The position numbers and the translations under genes are program-made. Shown piece after piece: positions 14,816 through 23,069 of a stretch of DNA of 44,505 nucleotides. Every line of letters begins with the position of its first letter. The stretch's first letter is position 1. Source of the stretch: an uncultured Mediterraneibacter sp. (GTDB lineage: Bacteria; Bacillota; Clostridia; Lachnospirales; Lachnospiraceae); NCBI GenBank assembly GCA_944384505.1, contig CALWTQ010000027.1, positions 1-44,505 on the forward strand. The letters run 5' to 3'. The notes under the pieces are model-generated. The model was not told the origin of the DNA. It did no database searches and worked only from the letters and a program-made list of their open reading frames with translations.

Positions 14816-17291
14816 TATACCCGATAAACGTATTCCCTCCACTCTCTGTCATATTCTCCATCTCACTCTTTCCTACAGTGATTTCCGCTCCGCTCTCCGG
14901 GTCGATATACGTGACATCTGTCAGTGTATACCCGGTCAGCAGAATCGCATGGTCCGTATCTGTCAGAGCAATGACCGGGCAGCCCCGGTTGATCACGTAC
15001 AGCACCTGATCCAGCGTGCATCCCGTCAGATCGATCCTGTGGGCGCCGTATGTCTCCATGTACCGCTCACACGCCTCAAGGGAAGTCTCTTCTCTTTCCC
15101 GTACAAACGAAGGCGTCTCTGTAGAATACACAAGATCGCGGTTTCCTTTCTCCCAGACATAAGTCTGATCTGAGGAGATCACAACTCCGGACACCTGCTC
15201 TGCTTTCTGCACCGCATCTCCTGCCCGGTCATAAACGCCTTCCAGCTCACCCATGCCGTATACATAGAATACTTCTTTTGTATTATTCTCTCCAAGGGTG
15301 ATCGTGAGAGGCTCCCGGGCCACGCTCATCTGCGGCTTTGCCACCGCCGGCTCTGACGTGTCTGTGCCATCTGCAAACACAAGTTTCATCTGACGCTCTT
15401 TTATATCTGTGCTGAACGCCTCCAAAGTTACTTTTGTCTTGGTCCGCTCCCTGTTGTTCGTCACGTATTCCTGGGAGGCCGCCACATACTGATCCCCGTT
15501 TTTCTGAACACGGTTCAGAGTCAGAAGATTTCCCTCGATAAGCACATCGCTCGTATAGATATTCTGATCCGTGAAAGAGTAGCTTGCCTCTTCCTCATTC
15601 TCGGAATTGCGTATCTCCACTTCATACATAGGTGAAATCTCATCTCCGGACACCATTGTCCCGGCGTCCTCCCGGCGCGCCTTTCCATACACAAAGTCTC
15701 CGTTTATGAACCCAAGAGGTTTCAGAGTCTCTCCATCCGCCGCCTGGATCTCGTAGCCTTCACCGCTTCTCAAATCCATCACCCGGATATCGGACGCTTC
15801 CTGATCCGCCCCTGCAGCCTCCTCATCTTCCTGTCCATCTTCTATCTGGCTTACTATTGTCTGATATGCCATCAGATGGGCGTCATCCGATACGGCATAC
15901 GCTCCGTCATCCAGGTTCTCAGCCAGCACAGTCTGCTCATCCTGCTCCAGATCGATCTGGTACAGCGTGCCGTCCGCCAGTACGTAGAGCATAGACTGGT
16001 CATGGTTATAGTATACCATCTTGCCGAGTTCGTCTTCTGCTATGGCAAATGACTTGCTGCTCGGAATAAATGCTTTTTCCTCTACAACAGAATCTCCCGC
16101 CGCATAATAATATATGCCGACTCCGACCTGGCCCTCATGAGACCCCCGGTTCATGTAGCCATAGACGGCAAAAGCAAGACTTCCATTTTCATCCATACTG
16201 ATAATGCGCACCGCATGCTGGTCATTCCTGCTGCGCACGTCCTGCCCTTCCTGGTCCGCAAAGCTGAATACTTCTGTAAAATTATCATTCTCCACATCAT
16301 AGAGCCACAGCTCACGTTCCTGCACGAAAGCCGCCAGAGTGCCGTCTTCATTTGTCTCATACTGCAGGCTGTCCGATGCAATCCCAAGCGAGATTCCGTC
16401 CTCGTCCACTGACTCCGCGGCCCCTTCAAATACTTCCTCCATATCCCTGTTGTAGTTCAGAAGATAGATCGTATCCTCCAGGTATCTGACCCGGAAGAAC
16501 TCCTTTATATTGTAGACCGCGCTTGTGCCATCTTCATCCTGGCAGACAGCCTGATACTTTGCCAGAATTGAGGTGTACACCGTATTACTCTCTTTAATGT
16601 TCCACTCCACATCTCCCAGGACCTGGGGCTTTAAGTCTCCCCATTGAATATGCGTAATATCCGAATGGATATTCACTGTCTGATAAGTCGTATTGTCACT
16701 TTCTTCTCCCGGCTCCAGATACTGCTCCATATCCTCAGCCGCCTCCCCGCTCAGGGCATTGGAATGAAAGCTCTGCGCAAAGGCAAGGCACCTGTCCGTG
16801 GACAGATCGTCCGGACGTATAATCCGGGTATAATAACTGACCGCATTCTCCGCAGTCTCAAGGACTACCTCAAGAACCGCTTCCTGCCCTGACTCAGGAA
16901 GCGCATCCCCCAGAGACAGAACCGCGCTCTCTCCACCCGCCGGTACGTCCGCATTCCCTTCCCCATAACGCTCCTCTCCGTTCAGAGAATATACGGTATA
17001 ACTGATCCCACTGATCTCATTGCCATCCGCCTCCACATACATGGCAAGAGTTCCGTCCTCATTCAGAGGAGTGATCGTATCTCGCATAGCTGTGATATCC
17101 ATTTCCCGGACATACCCGAACAGCGGATTAATCTCCTGATCACTCAGCGCAAATGAAATCCTCGGAAGCGACGGTGCCCCCATGTCAACCATATCATCAT
17201 CCATATCTCTGTTTATCACAAGACTGCTCACAAACAGCGCCACTATAAAAATGCCTGCCAGCACTCCTGCCTTGATTAATCTCTTCTTCAT
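14808..17291 (-). CDS. Membrane-anchored extracellular protein with C39-like C-terminal domain
   Basis: An 827-residue protein of unknown function. Residues 8-26 form one uncleaved membrane anchor, followed by an acidic ectodomain. The middle (~290-640) is a string of beta-rich repeats with patterns such as ENDNFTEVFSF and LYVLADGTLYQIDLEQDEQ that suggest a propeller. The last ~100 residues (GCTLDQVLYVINRGCPVIAL, then DHAILLTGY and YIDPESG) match the second half of C39-type peptidase-like domains, including the catalytic-type His. No CGP-type cysteine motif precedes it; the expected place reads TYVWEKGNRDLVYST. The domain is therefore probably non-catalytic. The gene starts 17 bases after the methyltransferase remnant ends. 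Confidence 0.7.
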   Translation of the reverse strand: MKKRLIKAGVLAGIFIVALFVSSLVINRDMDDDMVDMGAPSLPRISFALSDQEINPLFGYVREMDITAMRDTITPLNEDGTLAMYVEADGNEISGISYTVYSLNGEERYGEGNADVPAGGESAVLSLGDALPESGQEAVLEVVLETAENAVSYYTRIIRPDDLSTDRCLAFAQSFHSNALSGEAAEDMEQYLEPGEESDNTTYQTVNIHSDITHIQWGDLKPQVLGDVEWNIKESNTVYTSILAKYQAVCQDEDGTSAVYNIKEFFRVRYLEDTIYLLNYNRDMEEVFEGAAESVDEDGISLGIASDSLQYETNEDGTLAAFVQERELWLYDVENDNFTEVFSFADQEGQDVRSRNDQHAVRIISMDENGSLAFAVYGYMNRGSHEGQVGVGIYYYAAGDSVVEEKAFIPSSKSFAIAEDELGKMVYYNHDQSMLYVLADGTLYQIDLEQDEQTVLAENLDDGAYAVSDDAHLMAYQTIVSQIEDGQEDEEAAGADQEASDIRVMDLRSGEGYEIQAADGETLKPLGFINGDFVYGKARREDAGTMVSGDEISPMYEVEIRNSENEEEASYSFTDQNIYTSDVLIEGNLLTLNRVQKNGDQYVAASQEYVTNNRERTKTKVTLEAFSTDIKERQMKLVFADGTDTSEPAVAKPQMSVAREPLTITLGENNTKEVFYVYGMGELEGVYDRAGDAVQKAEQVSGVVISSDQTYVWEKGNRDLVYSTETPSFVREREETSLEACERYMETYGAHRIDLTGCTLDQVLYVINRGCPVIALTDTDHAILLTGYTLTDVTYIDPESGAEITVGKSEMENMTESGGNTFIGYIK

Positions 17292-17308
17292 TCTGTACCA
17301 TGCTCCCC

Positions 17309-17608
17309 TTAATCTGTAAGAATGCGTCCCAGTGTAAGTTCAGTTCCGAAAAACGAATTGCACTTTTTAATATTATCCGATGCTTTTTTATTTCTCTTTC
17401 CACTTTTCACTGCCCTTATCAGGATATTTTTGGGCGTATGCTCCATATCTATAAATTCAAGTATCTGGACTTCGTACCCCTCATTTTCGAGGTACTGCGC
17501 TCTCAGCCCGTCCGTCAGAAGCGCAGCGAAACGCTCTCTGAGCAGTCCATAACTGAGAATAGGCGCAAGGTAATCGGAAGCCTTCTTCGCATCATCCCTC
17601 TCACTGTT
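17309..17608 (-). pseudogene. C-terminal part of the methyltransferase, beyond an in-frame TAG
   Basis: Immediately after the TAG at 17609-17611, the same reading frame continues for 99 codons to a TAA at 17309-17311. Its product (SDYLAPILSYGLLRERFAAL, then YLENEGYEVQILEFIDMEHT and PKNILIRAV) is the conserved C-terminus of this methyltransferase family. No start codon with a ribosome binding site was found for independent translation. Either the gene is broken by a nonsense change, the stop is read through, or the base call is wrong. Confidence 0.7.
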
Positions 17609-18544
17609 CTACCCTCCAAAACGGCAGGGCTTCCCATCCTGATTCTCCCTGCTGCCAGAGAGCTGAGCATTCAGTTCATGCTGGCAGCACGGCACAGAAA
17701 GGATCACCTTCGCATTCCATCCCACCGCTTTTGCAAGCGCGTAATCTGTCGCCGTATCGCAGGCGTGAAGCGTCACTACCATATCAACACAGTCCACGCC
17801 TTTATAATCTGCGATATCCCCCTGGAGGAACGTAAGCTTCTCATATCCGTATTCCTCAGCCAGCTTCGCACAATGCGCGATCACCTCGCGCTTTAAGTCC
17901 AGACCGATAATCCGGATATCATAGCCTTTCAGCTCATACAGATAATAATACATGGCAAAAGTAAGATAGGACTTTCCGCAGCCGAAATCAAGTATTGTCA
18001 GCTCTCTCCCCTTATCAAGCTGAGGCAGGATATCCTCAATAAACTCCAGGAAACGGTTGATCTGACGGAATTTGTCCGTCTTTGTCCTCACAATTTTCCC
18101 CTCGTCCGTCATTACTCCCAGGTCTTTCAGAAAGGGAACGAACACCCCCTCCTCAAGAATATACCGCTTCTTCCGGTTATGAGACAAGTCAGCCCGGGCC
18201 GCCTCTTTCTGCCTCGTCTTCCTCTTGACCGTCAGCTTTCCCTTTTTACTGACCAGAACCGTACATTCTTCCTTCACAGTCCCGATCTGCATCTGGCGGA
18301 ATTCTGCTGCGCAATTTAATAATTTCTTATAAGCCTCTTCCATTTCCAGATTCTCGTGAAAAGCCTGGGTTTTTGTAAAAGACTCAAACTGAAAATAAAG
18401 TCTGCCCTGCTTTTCCACCGGGCGTACTTTTATCTTTATTATTCCCTCTTTTCCCCGCGGATTACTAATCACCGCCCGGATAAAATCTCTATTTAAAACC
18501 TCTTCCAGTAATTTTTCAAACTCTTTCAATTTCATTAACTCCAT
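17609..18544 (-). CDS. Class I SAM-dependent methyltransferase, interrupted by an amber codon
   Basis: The open part gives 311 residues. The N-terminal ~110 residues are family-specific; the Rossmann methyltransferase domain follows, with the SAM-binding motif LTILDFGCGKSYLTFAMYYY, the acidic loop IIGLDLKREVI, FLQGDIADY, and the late motif ILSVPCCQHELN. Relatives are about 390-400 residues long and continue with a region matched here only downstream of the TAG (17309-17608), in the same frame. Just before the TAG the sequence (SGSRENQDGKPCRFGG) is poorly conserved, so the stop lies in a variable linker. The catalytic core is complete, but the C-terminal segment of the fold would be missing. 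The substrate (RNA or small molecule) is unknown. Confidence 0.75.
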   Translation of the reverse strand: MELMKLKEFEKLLEEVLNRDFIRAVISNPRGKEGIIKIKVRPVEKQGRLYFQFESFTKTQAFHENLEMEEAYKKLLNCAAEFRQMQIGTVKEECTVLVSKKGKLTVKRKTRQKEAARADLSHNRKKRYILEEGVFVPFLKDLGVMTDEGKIVRTKTDKFRQINRFLEFIEDILPQLDKGRELTILDFGCGKSYLTFAMYYYLYELKGYDIRIIGLDLKREVIAHCAKLAEEYGYEKLTFLQGDIADYKGVDCVDMVVTLHACDTATDYALAKAVGWNAKVILSVPCCQHELNAQLSGSRENQDGKPCRFGG

Positions 18545-18594
18545 CTATTCTATTTCCAACAGCCATCCGGCGCATGCGTGGACTTGAAATCATT

Positions 18595-18646
18595 GTAAAG
18601 CAAAAGAGCAGACCGCGCAAGTCAAAAGCGCGCTGCCGTCTGCTCT
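18595..18646 (-). terminator. Intrinsic terminator of the nad operon, overlapping the niaR 3' end
   Basis: On the minus strand AGAGCAGAC (18638-18646) pairs with GTCTGCTCT (18605-18613), then TTTTGCTTT. Its upstream arm includes the last codons of niaR. Confidence 0.75.
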
Positions 18647-19146
18647 ACTAAAAATCCCTTTTCTCTCAGCATATTTTCAATCAGATCCAGAGTTTCCTCA
18701 CTGTCTGCCTGCACAGTGTGATAGTGATAACCTGACGTGATGTTTTTCAGGGGACTCGACTTCCCGTTTCTGATATCCTCAAGGAACTCAGCCGCCCTGC
18801 GGCGGGATGTGATATTCAGATCCGCCCTCATACGTCCATACACTCTGTGATTGACCATTACATCCAATACCTGTCCTCCCAGGTCCACAATCGAATTCAG
18901 TTCCTCCTCCAGCTGTTCGTCCGTGTGACGTACCTTGAAAACACGGCTCTCAAGACGCGGCTCATTAATCATATATCCTCTGTTCGTAGATATAATGTCA
19001 TGCCCCGCAGCCCGGATCAGCGCAATATCCTGTACGATCACCTGCCGGCTCACATCAAAGTCCGCCGCCAGAGTTTTCCCCGGAACCGGAGCCCCGCTCT
19101 CCCTGATCCTCGCAATAATCGCATTTCTTCTCTCAGAACCAGTCAT
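18622..19146 (-). CDS. niaR: NAD-pathway transcriptional repressor NiaR (HTH + 3H domain)
   Basis: A 174-residue repressor that binds nicotinic acid and shuts off NAD synthesis and salvage genes. The N-terminal winged helix (ERRNAIIARIRESGAPVPGK, then LAADFDVSRQVIVQDIALIR) is of the HTH_11 type. The C-terminal 3H domain is recognised by its three His regions: VRHTDEQ, VNHRVYG and SGYHYHTV. Length is normal. It lies 44 bases after nadC and is the last gene of the nadA-nadB-nadC-niaR transcript, which it should regulate through the site at 22397-22416. Confidence 0.92.
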   Translation of the reverse strand: MTGSERRNAIIARIRESGAPVPGKTLAADFDVSRQVIVQDIALIRAAGHDIISTNRGYMINEPRLESRVFKVRHTDEQLEEELNSIVDLGGQVLDVMVNHRVYGRMRADLNITSRRRAAEFLEDIRNGKSSPLKNITSGYHYHTVQADSEETLDLIENMLREKGFLVEQTAARF

Positions 19147-19190
19147 TCATTTCCCTCCCGACAAAAGCAGGCCCTTCTAAAATCATCCTG

Positions 19191-20045
19191 CTACTCTACA
19201 GCATGAAGGTTTTTCATGGAAATGTCAAGTATCGGAGCAGAATGTGTCAGCGCTCCGCTGGAAATATAATCTACGCCGATAGAAGCCATCCGGCCGATAT
19301 TCTCACGGGTCACATTTCCTGAGCACTCTGTTTCCGCCCGGCCGCCGATGACCCTTACTGCCTCTTCCATCTCATCAGGAGACATATTATCCAGCATAAT
19401 AATGTCAGCGCCAGCCTCCACAGCCTCCCGGACCATATCCAGATTCTCAACTTCAACTTCTATCTTCCTCACAAAAGGCGCATACTCTCTGGCCATTTTC
19501 ACTGCTTTCGCAACGCCTCCGGCGGCGCCGATATGGTTGTCCTTGAGCAGAACGCCGTCAGACAGATTATATCTGTGATTATATCCTCCGCCCACACGCA
19601 CGGCATATTTTTCGAAAATTCGCATATTAGGCGTTGTCTTTCTCGTATCCAGAAGCTTTGTCTTGCTGCCCTTTAAAAGTTCTGCGGCAGAGTGTGTATA
19701 AGTAGCGATCCCGCTCATCCGCTGAAGATAATTGAGCGCTACCCGCTCCCCGGAGAGAAGCACCCGGATATCCCCCGTCACCTTCCCCATGAGCTGCCCC
19801 TTTTCCACAGCATCTCCATCCTTGCAGTAAAACTCCGCCTCCGTCTCCGAATCCAGGAGCTCAAACACCCTGCGGAACACATCCAGCCCCGCCACAATGC
19901 CGTCCTGCTTGCAGATCAGTTCAACCTCGCCTTTTACCGCCTCTTTCATAACCGCATTTGTGCTCACATCTTCGCTTGATATATCCTCTTTCAGCGCCTC
20001 CAGGATCAGGTGGTCCGCCTGGAGCGTCATCGTTATCTGATTCAT
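19191..20045 (-). CDS. nadC: Nicotinate-nucleotide pyrophosphorylase (quinolinate phosphoribosyltransferase)
   Basis: A 284-residue cytoplasmic enzyme converting quinolinate and PRPP to nicotinate mononucleotide, the third step of de novo NAD synthesis. Typical motifs are LNYLQRMSGIATYTH, LLDTRKTTPNMRIFEKYAV, GGGYNHRYNLSDGVLLKDNH, IEVEVENLD, and ADIIMLDNMSPDEM, ending with SSGALTHSAPILDISM. The ATG overlaps the stop of nadB in an ATGA arrangement (20042-20045), so translation is coupled. Confidence 0.97.
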   Translation of the reverse strand: MNQITMTLQADHLILEALKEDISSEDVSTNAVMKEAVKGEVELICKQDGIVAGLDVFRRVFELLDSETEAEFYCKDGDAVEKGQLMGKVTGDIRVLLSGERVALNYLQRMSGIATYTHSAAELLKGSKTKLLDTRKTTPNMRIFEKYAVRVGGGYNHRYNLSDGVLLKDNHIGAAGGVAKAVKMAREYAPFVRKIEVEVENLDMVREAVEAGADIIMLDNMSPDEMEEAVRVIGGRAETECSGNVTRENIGRMASIGVDYISSGALTHSAPILDISMKNLHAVE

Positions 20046-21358
20046 GCGATATCCTCTCTTTCTGCTTTCTCTTTCGCTTTCTCCTCTGAAATCATATCCC
20101 TGTCATACCATCTGTGGCTGCCCGTCTGATATCCGTGATCTGCGCAGATCTTTGACGCTGCGCGTCCCGCAAACACAAGACTCTCCAGAAGAGAATTGCT
20201 TGCCAGCCTGTTGGCTCCGTGCACACCGTTGCAGCTCGTTTCTCCCGCCGCATACAGGTGTTTCATGGAAGTCCGGCTGTCACTGTCCACCCAGATGCCT
20301 CCCATGAAATAATGCTGTGCCGGAACCACAGGGATCGGCTCCTTTGTCACGTCATATCCCTCTTCCAGACAATGCCGGTAGATATTCGGGAAATGTTTCC
20401 GTATCTTTTCTTTCGGAATCTTTTCCATAGACAGCCACACATGATCCGTCCCGTCTTTTTTCATCTGTTCACGAATCGCCGCTGTCACCACATCTCTGGG
20501 CTGAAGCTCATCTGTAAATCTCTCTTTGTCTTTATTAAGGAGCACAGCGCCCTCTCCCCGGACCGATTCCGAGATCAGAAATCTCCGCCCCGGCTTCGCG
20601 GAATAAAGCGTGGTAGGATGGATCTGGACATAGTCCAGATGTTCCAGCCGTATGCCGTGCTTCTGCGCAATCCTCAGCGCGTCTCCTGTCAGGTGGGGGA
20701 AATTCGTAGAGTGCTGATACATCCCTCCGATCCCGCCACTGGCAAGGATCGTTTCCTCTGCACGGATCCTGTACTCCCCGCCGCCGGCGTCCCGCACAAC
20801 AATCCCTCTGCACACCCCGTTCTCCTCGATAATGTCTGTCATCTCAGTATATTCCAGTATCTCAACATTATCAAGCTCACGCACCCGGGCGAGCAGTACG
20901 CTCGTGATCTCCTTTCCGGTAATATCCTCGTGGAACAGAATCCTCGGCCTGGAATGCGCGCCCTCTCTCGTAAACGCGTACTCTTTCAAAAACCCGTCTG
21001 TATCCCCGTACTCCTCATCACCTAAATTCTTCTGGAATCTCACGCCATATCCGATCAGGCTGCGGATCACATCCTGAGAACTGCGGATCATAATATCGAC
21101 TGACTCCCTGCGGTTCTCATAGTGCCCTGCCCGCATGGTATCTTCAAAATAGCTGTCATAGTCTGCCTCACTTCTGAGCACACAGATCCCCCCCTGCGCC
21201 AGAAATGAATCACTGCTCTCCACATCCGATTTCGTAACCATGATAATCTTCTTGTCCCCGGGCAGATGCAGAGCACTGTAGAGCCCGGCCACTCCGGTCC
21301 CTGCAATCACTACGTCCGCATCCAGGTCTGTATGTTCCGTTCTCTTCTCCCTGTTCAT
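20042..21358 (-). CDS. nadB: L-aspartate oxidase
   Basis: About 438 residues, somewhat shorter than E. coli NadB because the C-terminal helical domain is reduced. FAD enzyme oxidising L-aspartate to iminoaspartate. The dinucleotide-binding motif is VVIAGTGVAGLYSAL, followed by SFLAQGGICV, the active-site segment HRPRILFHEDITGKE-like region (HSRPRILFHE), ASGGIGGMYQHSTN, QIHPTTLY, and the late FAD motif LYAAGETSCNGVHGANRLAS. Start choice: ATG 21358 has AAGAGG eight bases upstream, whereas ATG 21367 sits directly on it. Between nadA and nadC in the operon. Confidence 0.95.
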   Translation of the reverse strand: MNREKRTEHTDLDADVVIAGTGVAGLYSALHLPGDKKIIMVTKSDVESSDSFLAQGGICVLRSEADYDSYFEDTMRAGHYENRRESVDIMIRSSQDVIRSLIGYGVRFQKNLGDEEYGDTDGFLKEYAFTREGAHSRPRILFHEDITGKEITSVLLARVRELDNVEILEYTEMTDIIEENGVCRGIVVRDAGGGEYRIRAEETILASGGIGGMYQHSTNFPHLTGDALRIAQKHGIRLEHLDYVQIHPTTLYSAKPGRRFLISESVRGEGAVLLNKDKERFTDELQPRDVVTAAIREQMKKDGTDHVWLSMEKIPKEKIRKHFPNIYRHCLEEGYDVTKEPIPVVPAQHYFMGGIWVDSDSRTSMKHLYAAGETSCNGVHGANRLASNSLLESLVFAGRAASKICADHGYQTGSHRWYDRDMISEEKAKEKAEREDIA

Positions 21359-21407
21359 CGCATTCATCCTCTTTTCATTTCCTCATTTTCTGTCCGCCTC
21401 TTTACGT

Positions 21408-22313
21408 TCAGCGCGCCAGCTCCAGCATTCTCATAAGCGGCTGCCTGGACTCCTCACAGATCTCATCGTCAAGTTTCAGTTCATTTTCTCCGGTTTTCAG
21501 CACATGAAGCACCTTCTCCGGGGTGATCAGCTTCATATCTTTACATACCGGCTCTGTCACCGTAAAGTAAAATTTCTTGTCAGGATATCGGTTTTCCAGC
21601 TCATATCTGACGCCATTCTCTGTGGAAATGATAAACTCCTGCGCACTGCTCTCCCCGGCATACTGAATAATCCCGGAAGTACTTCCTATATAATCCGACA
21701 TGGCAAGAATCTCTCCCGGGCACTCCGGATGGGCAAGTATCTCCGCCTCCGGATGCGCCGCTTTTGCCGCCCTGATCTCGTCCACCCGGACATGCTCATG
21801 AACCGGGCAGAATCCTTCATTAAAGATGAAATGCTTTTCCGGTATCTGCTGAGCCGCATAGTGTGCCAGATTCCTGTCCGGGATAAAGAAAATATTCTTA
21901 TTCGGCAGCTTTCTTACAATCTGCACCGCATTCGCTGAAGTCACGCACACATCAGAGTGGCGTTTCAGCTCCGCCGTAGAATTAACATAACAGACAACCG
22001 CCAAGTCATCATACATTTCCCTCATCCGGCGGATCGTCTCCGCATCCGCCATATGCGCCATAGCACAGTCCGCACAGGGATCCGGCATCAGAACCGTCTT
22101 CTCAGGATTCAGCACCTTTGTGCTCTCCCCCATAAATGAAACGCCGCAAAATACAATCACCTTCGCATCTAGTCCCACTGCAGCCTTACTCAGGTAAAAC
22201 GAATCCCCGATATAATCCGCCAGCTCCTGAACCTCCGGCCGCACATAATAGTGCGCCATAATCACAGCGTCCTTTTCTTTCTTTAAACGTTCAATCTCTT
22301 CCTTTATCAACAT
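21408..22313 (-). CDS. nadA: Quinolinate synthase A
   Basis: A 301-residue [4Fe-4S] enzyme that condenses iminoaspartate with dihydroxyacetone phosphate to quinolinate. The start MLIKEEIERLKKEKDAVIMA HYY is typical. Conserved cysteine sites seen are PDPCADCAMA, EGFCPVHEH and EPVCKDM, which match the three cluster ligands of the family, plus FCGVSFMGES and HPECPGEI. GSTSGIIQYA is the substrate-phosphate segment. The start ATG 22313 follows AAGGAG; an upstream ATG at 22355 lacks a site. It is the first gene of the operon, behind a strong promoter with an overlapping candidate NiaR site. Confidence 0.96.
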   Translation of the reverse strand: MLIKEEIERLKKEKDAVIMAHYYVRPEVQELADYIGDSFYLSKAAVGLDAKVIVFCGVSFMGESTKVLNPEKTVLMPDPCADCAMAHMADAETIRRMREMYDDLAVVCYVNSTAELKRHSDVCVTSANAVQIVRKLPNKNIFFIPDRNLAHYAAQQIPEKHFIFNEGFCPVHEHVRVDEIRAAKAAHPEAEILAHPECPGEILAMSDYIGSTSGIIQYAGESSAQEFIISTENGVRYELENRYPDKKFYFTVTEPVCKDMKLITPEKVLHVLKTGENELKLDDEICEESRQPLMRMLELAR

Positions 22314-22381
22314 ATGTATACTCCTTTTCGTAAACCAAATTATCTTGCGCACCATTTGCGGATAATTTCACATTTTCGCAT

Positions 22382-22416
22382 AGTATACCACTATTCTTTA
22401 CAAGTGACAAGACAGA
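22382..22416 (-). promoter_or_regulatory. nad operon promoter with candidate NiaR operator
   Basis: On the minus strand, TTGTCA (22405-22410), 17-base spacer, TATACT (22382-22387). The -35 box is embedded in CTGTCTTGTCACTTGTA (22399-22415), a repeated TGTC/TTGT pattern that would suit a dimeric repressor. NiaR is the natural candidate because its gene ends this operon. The assignment rests on position, not on a measured motif match. Confidence 0.65.
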
Positions 22417-22575
22417 TGATTTTATAAAAGTTTACAGAAAAACAGGGGCATTTTTGACAATTTGGTGAATCTGCCAGCCATAAAGTTCATGCTTTTGATG
22501 TCCCCACATTTATCAGCAGGAGTTTTCCGGAAGGGTTGGAAACTTCCTGCATATTCAATTAAAAAGGAGGTTTTC

Positions 22576-22949
22576 ATGACAGAAGAAAAGCGAAAGACCC
22601 TGCGATGGCATCCCGCGTTTTATGCCGGAATTCAGATCGAATTCCGGGAAGAGGCTGACTGCCTCGAGTTTATCCAGGAGCACACGCTCGGAACAGAACC
22701 GGTTCGCACAAAACAAATCCGCTATACCGCACCGTTATGGATATTATCGTGCGGGCAAATCAAAAGGTATTTAAATTTGATAGGATACGGGCCGATGCAC
22801 GTACCGCCGGAGAGACTATCAGACTGCAGAAAGGACTTGCTGCCGGGCGCAGGGAAGGCCTCTCCATTGGCCGCAGGGAAGGACAGATCCAAGGAACAAA
22901 AGCTCTTATCGAAACCTTCAGAGATCTGAATGTCTCTATAGTTTTGTAA
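22576..22949 (+). pseudogene. Decayed Rpn/PD-(D/E)XK-nuclease-like gene
   Basis: It starts with a good site (AAAAAGGAGG, ATG 22576) and MTEEKRKTLRWHPAFYAGIQ followed by EFREEADCLEFIQEHTLGTEP, the start of a Lachnospiraceae nuclease-like family. That frame then loses similarity. A second frame, shifted at about 22735, gives VRANQKVFKFDRIRADARTA and a repeat-like tail KGLAAGRREGLSIGRREGQ with ALIETFRDLNVS, typical of the C-terminus of the same family. The central catalytic part is deleted. The region to 23069 holds only a hairpin (GCCGCCAGT 22968-22976 with ACTGGCGGC 22988-22996) and no gene. Confidence 0.7.
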
Positions 22950-23069
22950 AGACAGAACCCATTAACCGCCGCCAGTATGATGTTCACACTGGCGGCATAG
23001 TGCGGCATTAACAATTGTTTCAAGATAGTCACTCTTTTCTTAATGTGAGCGGATATCACGCATTCTACG

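Noticed and set aside
17609-17611. TAG as a pyrrolysine codon
   Set aside because: The family has no known pyrrolysine, no pyl genes are in the window, and the site is in a variable linker. Nonsense or read-through is simpler.
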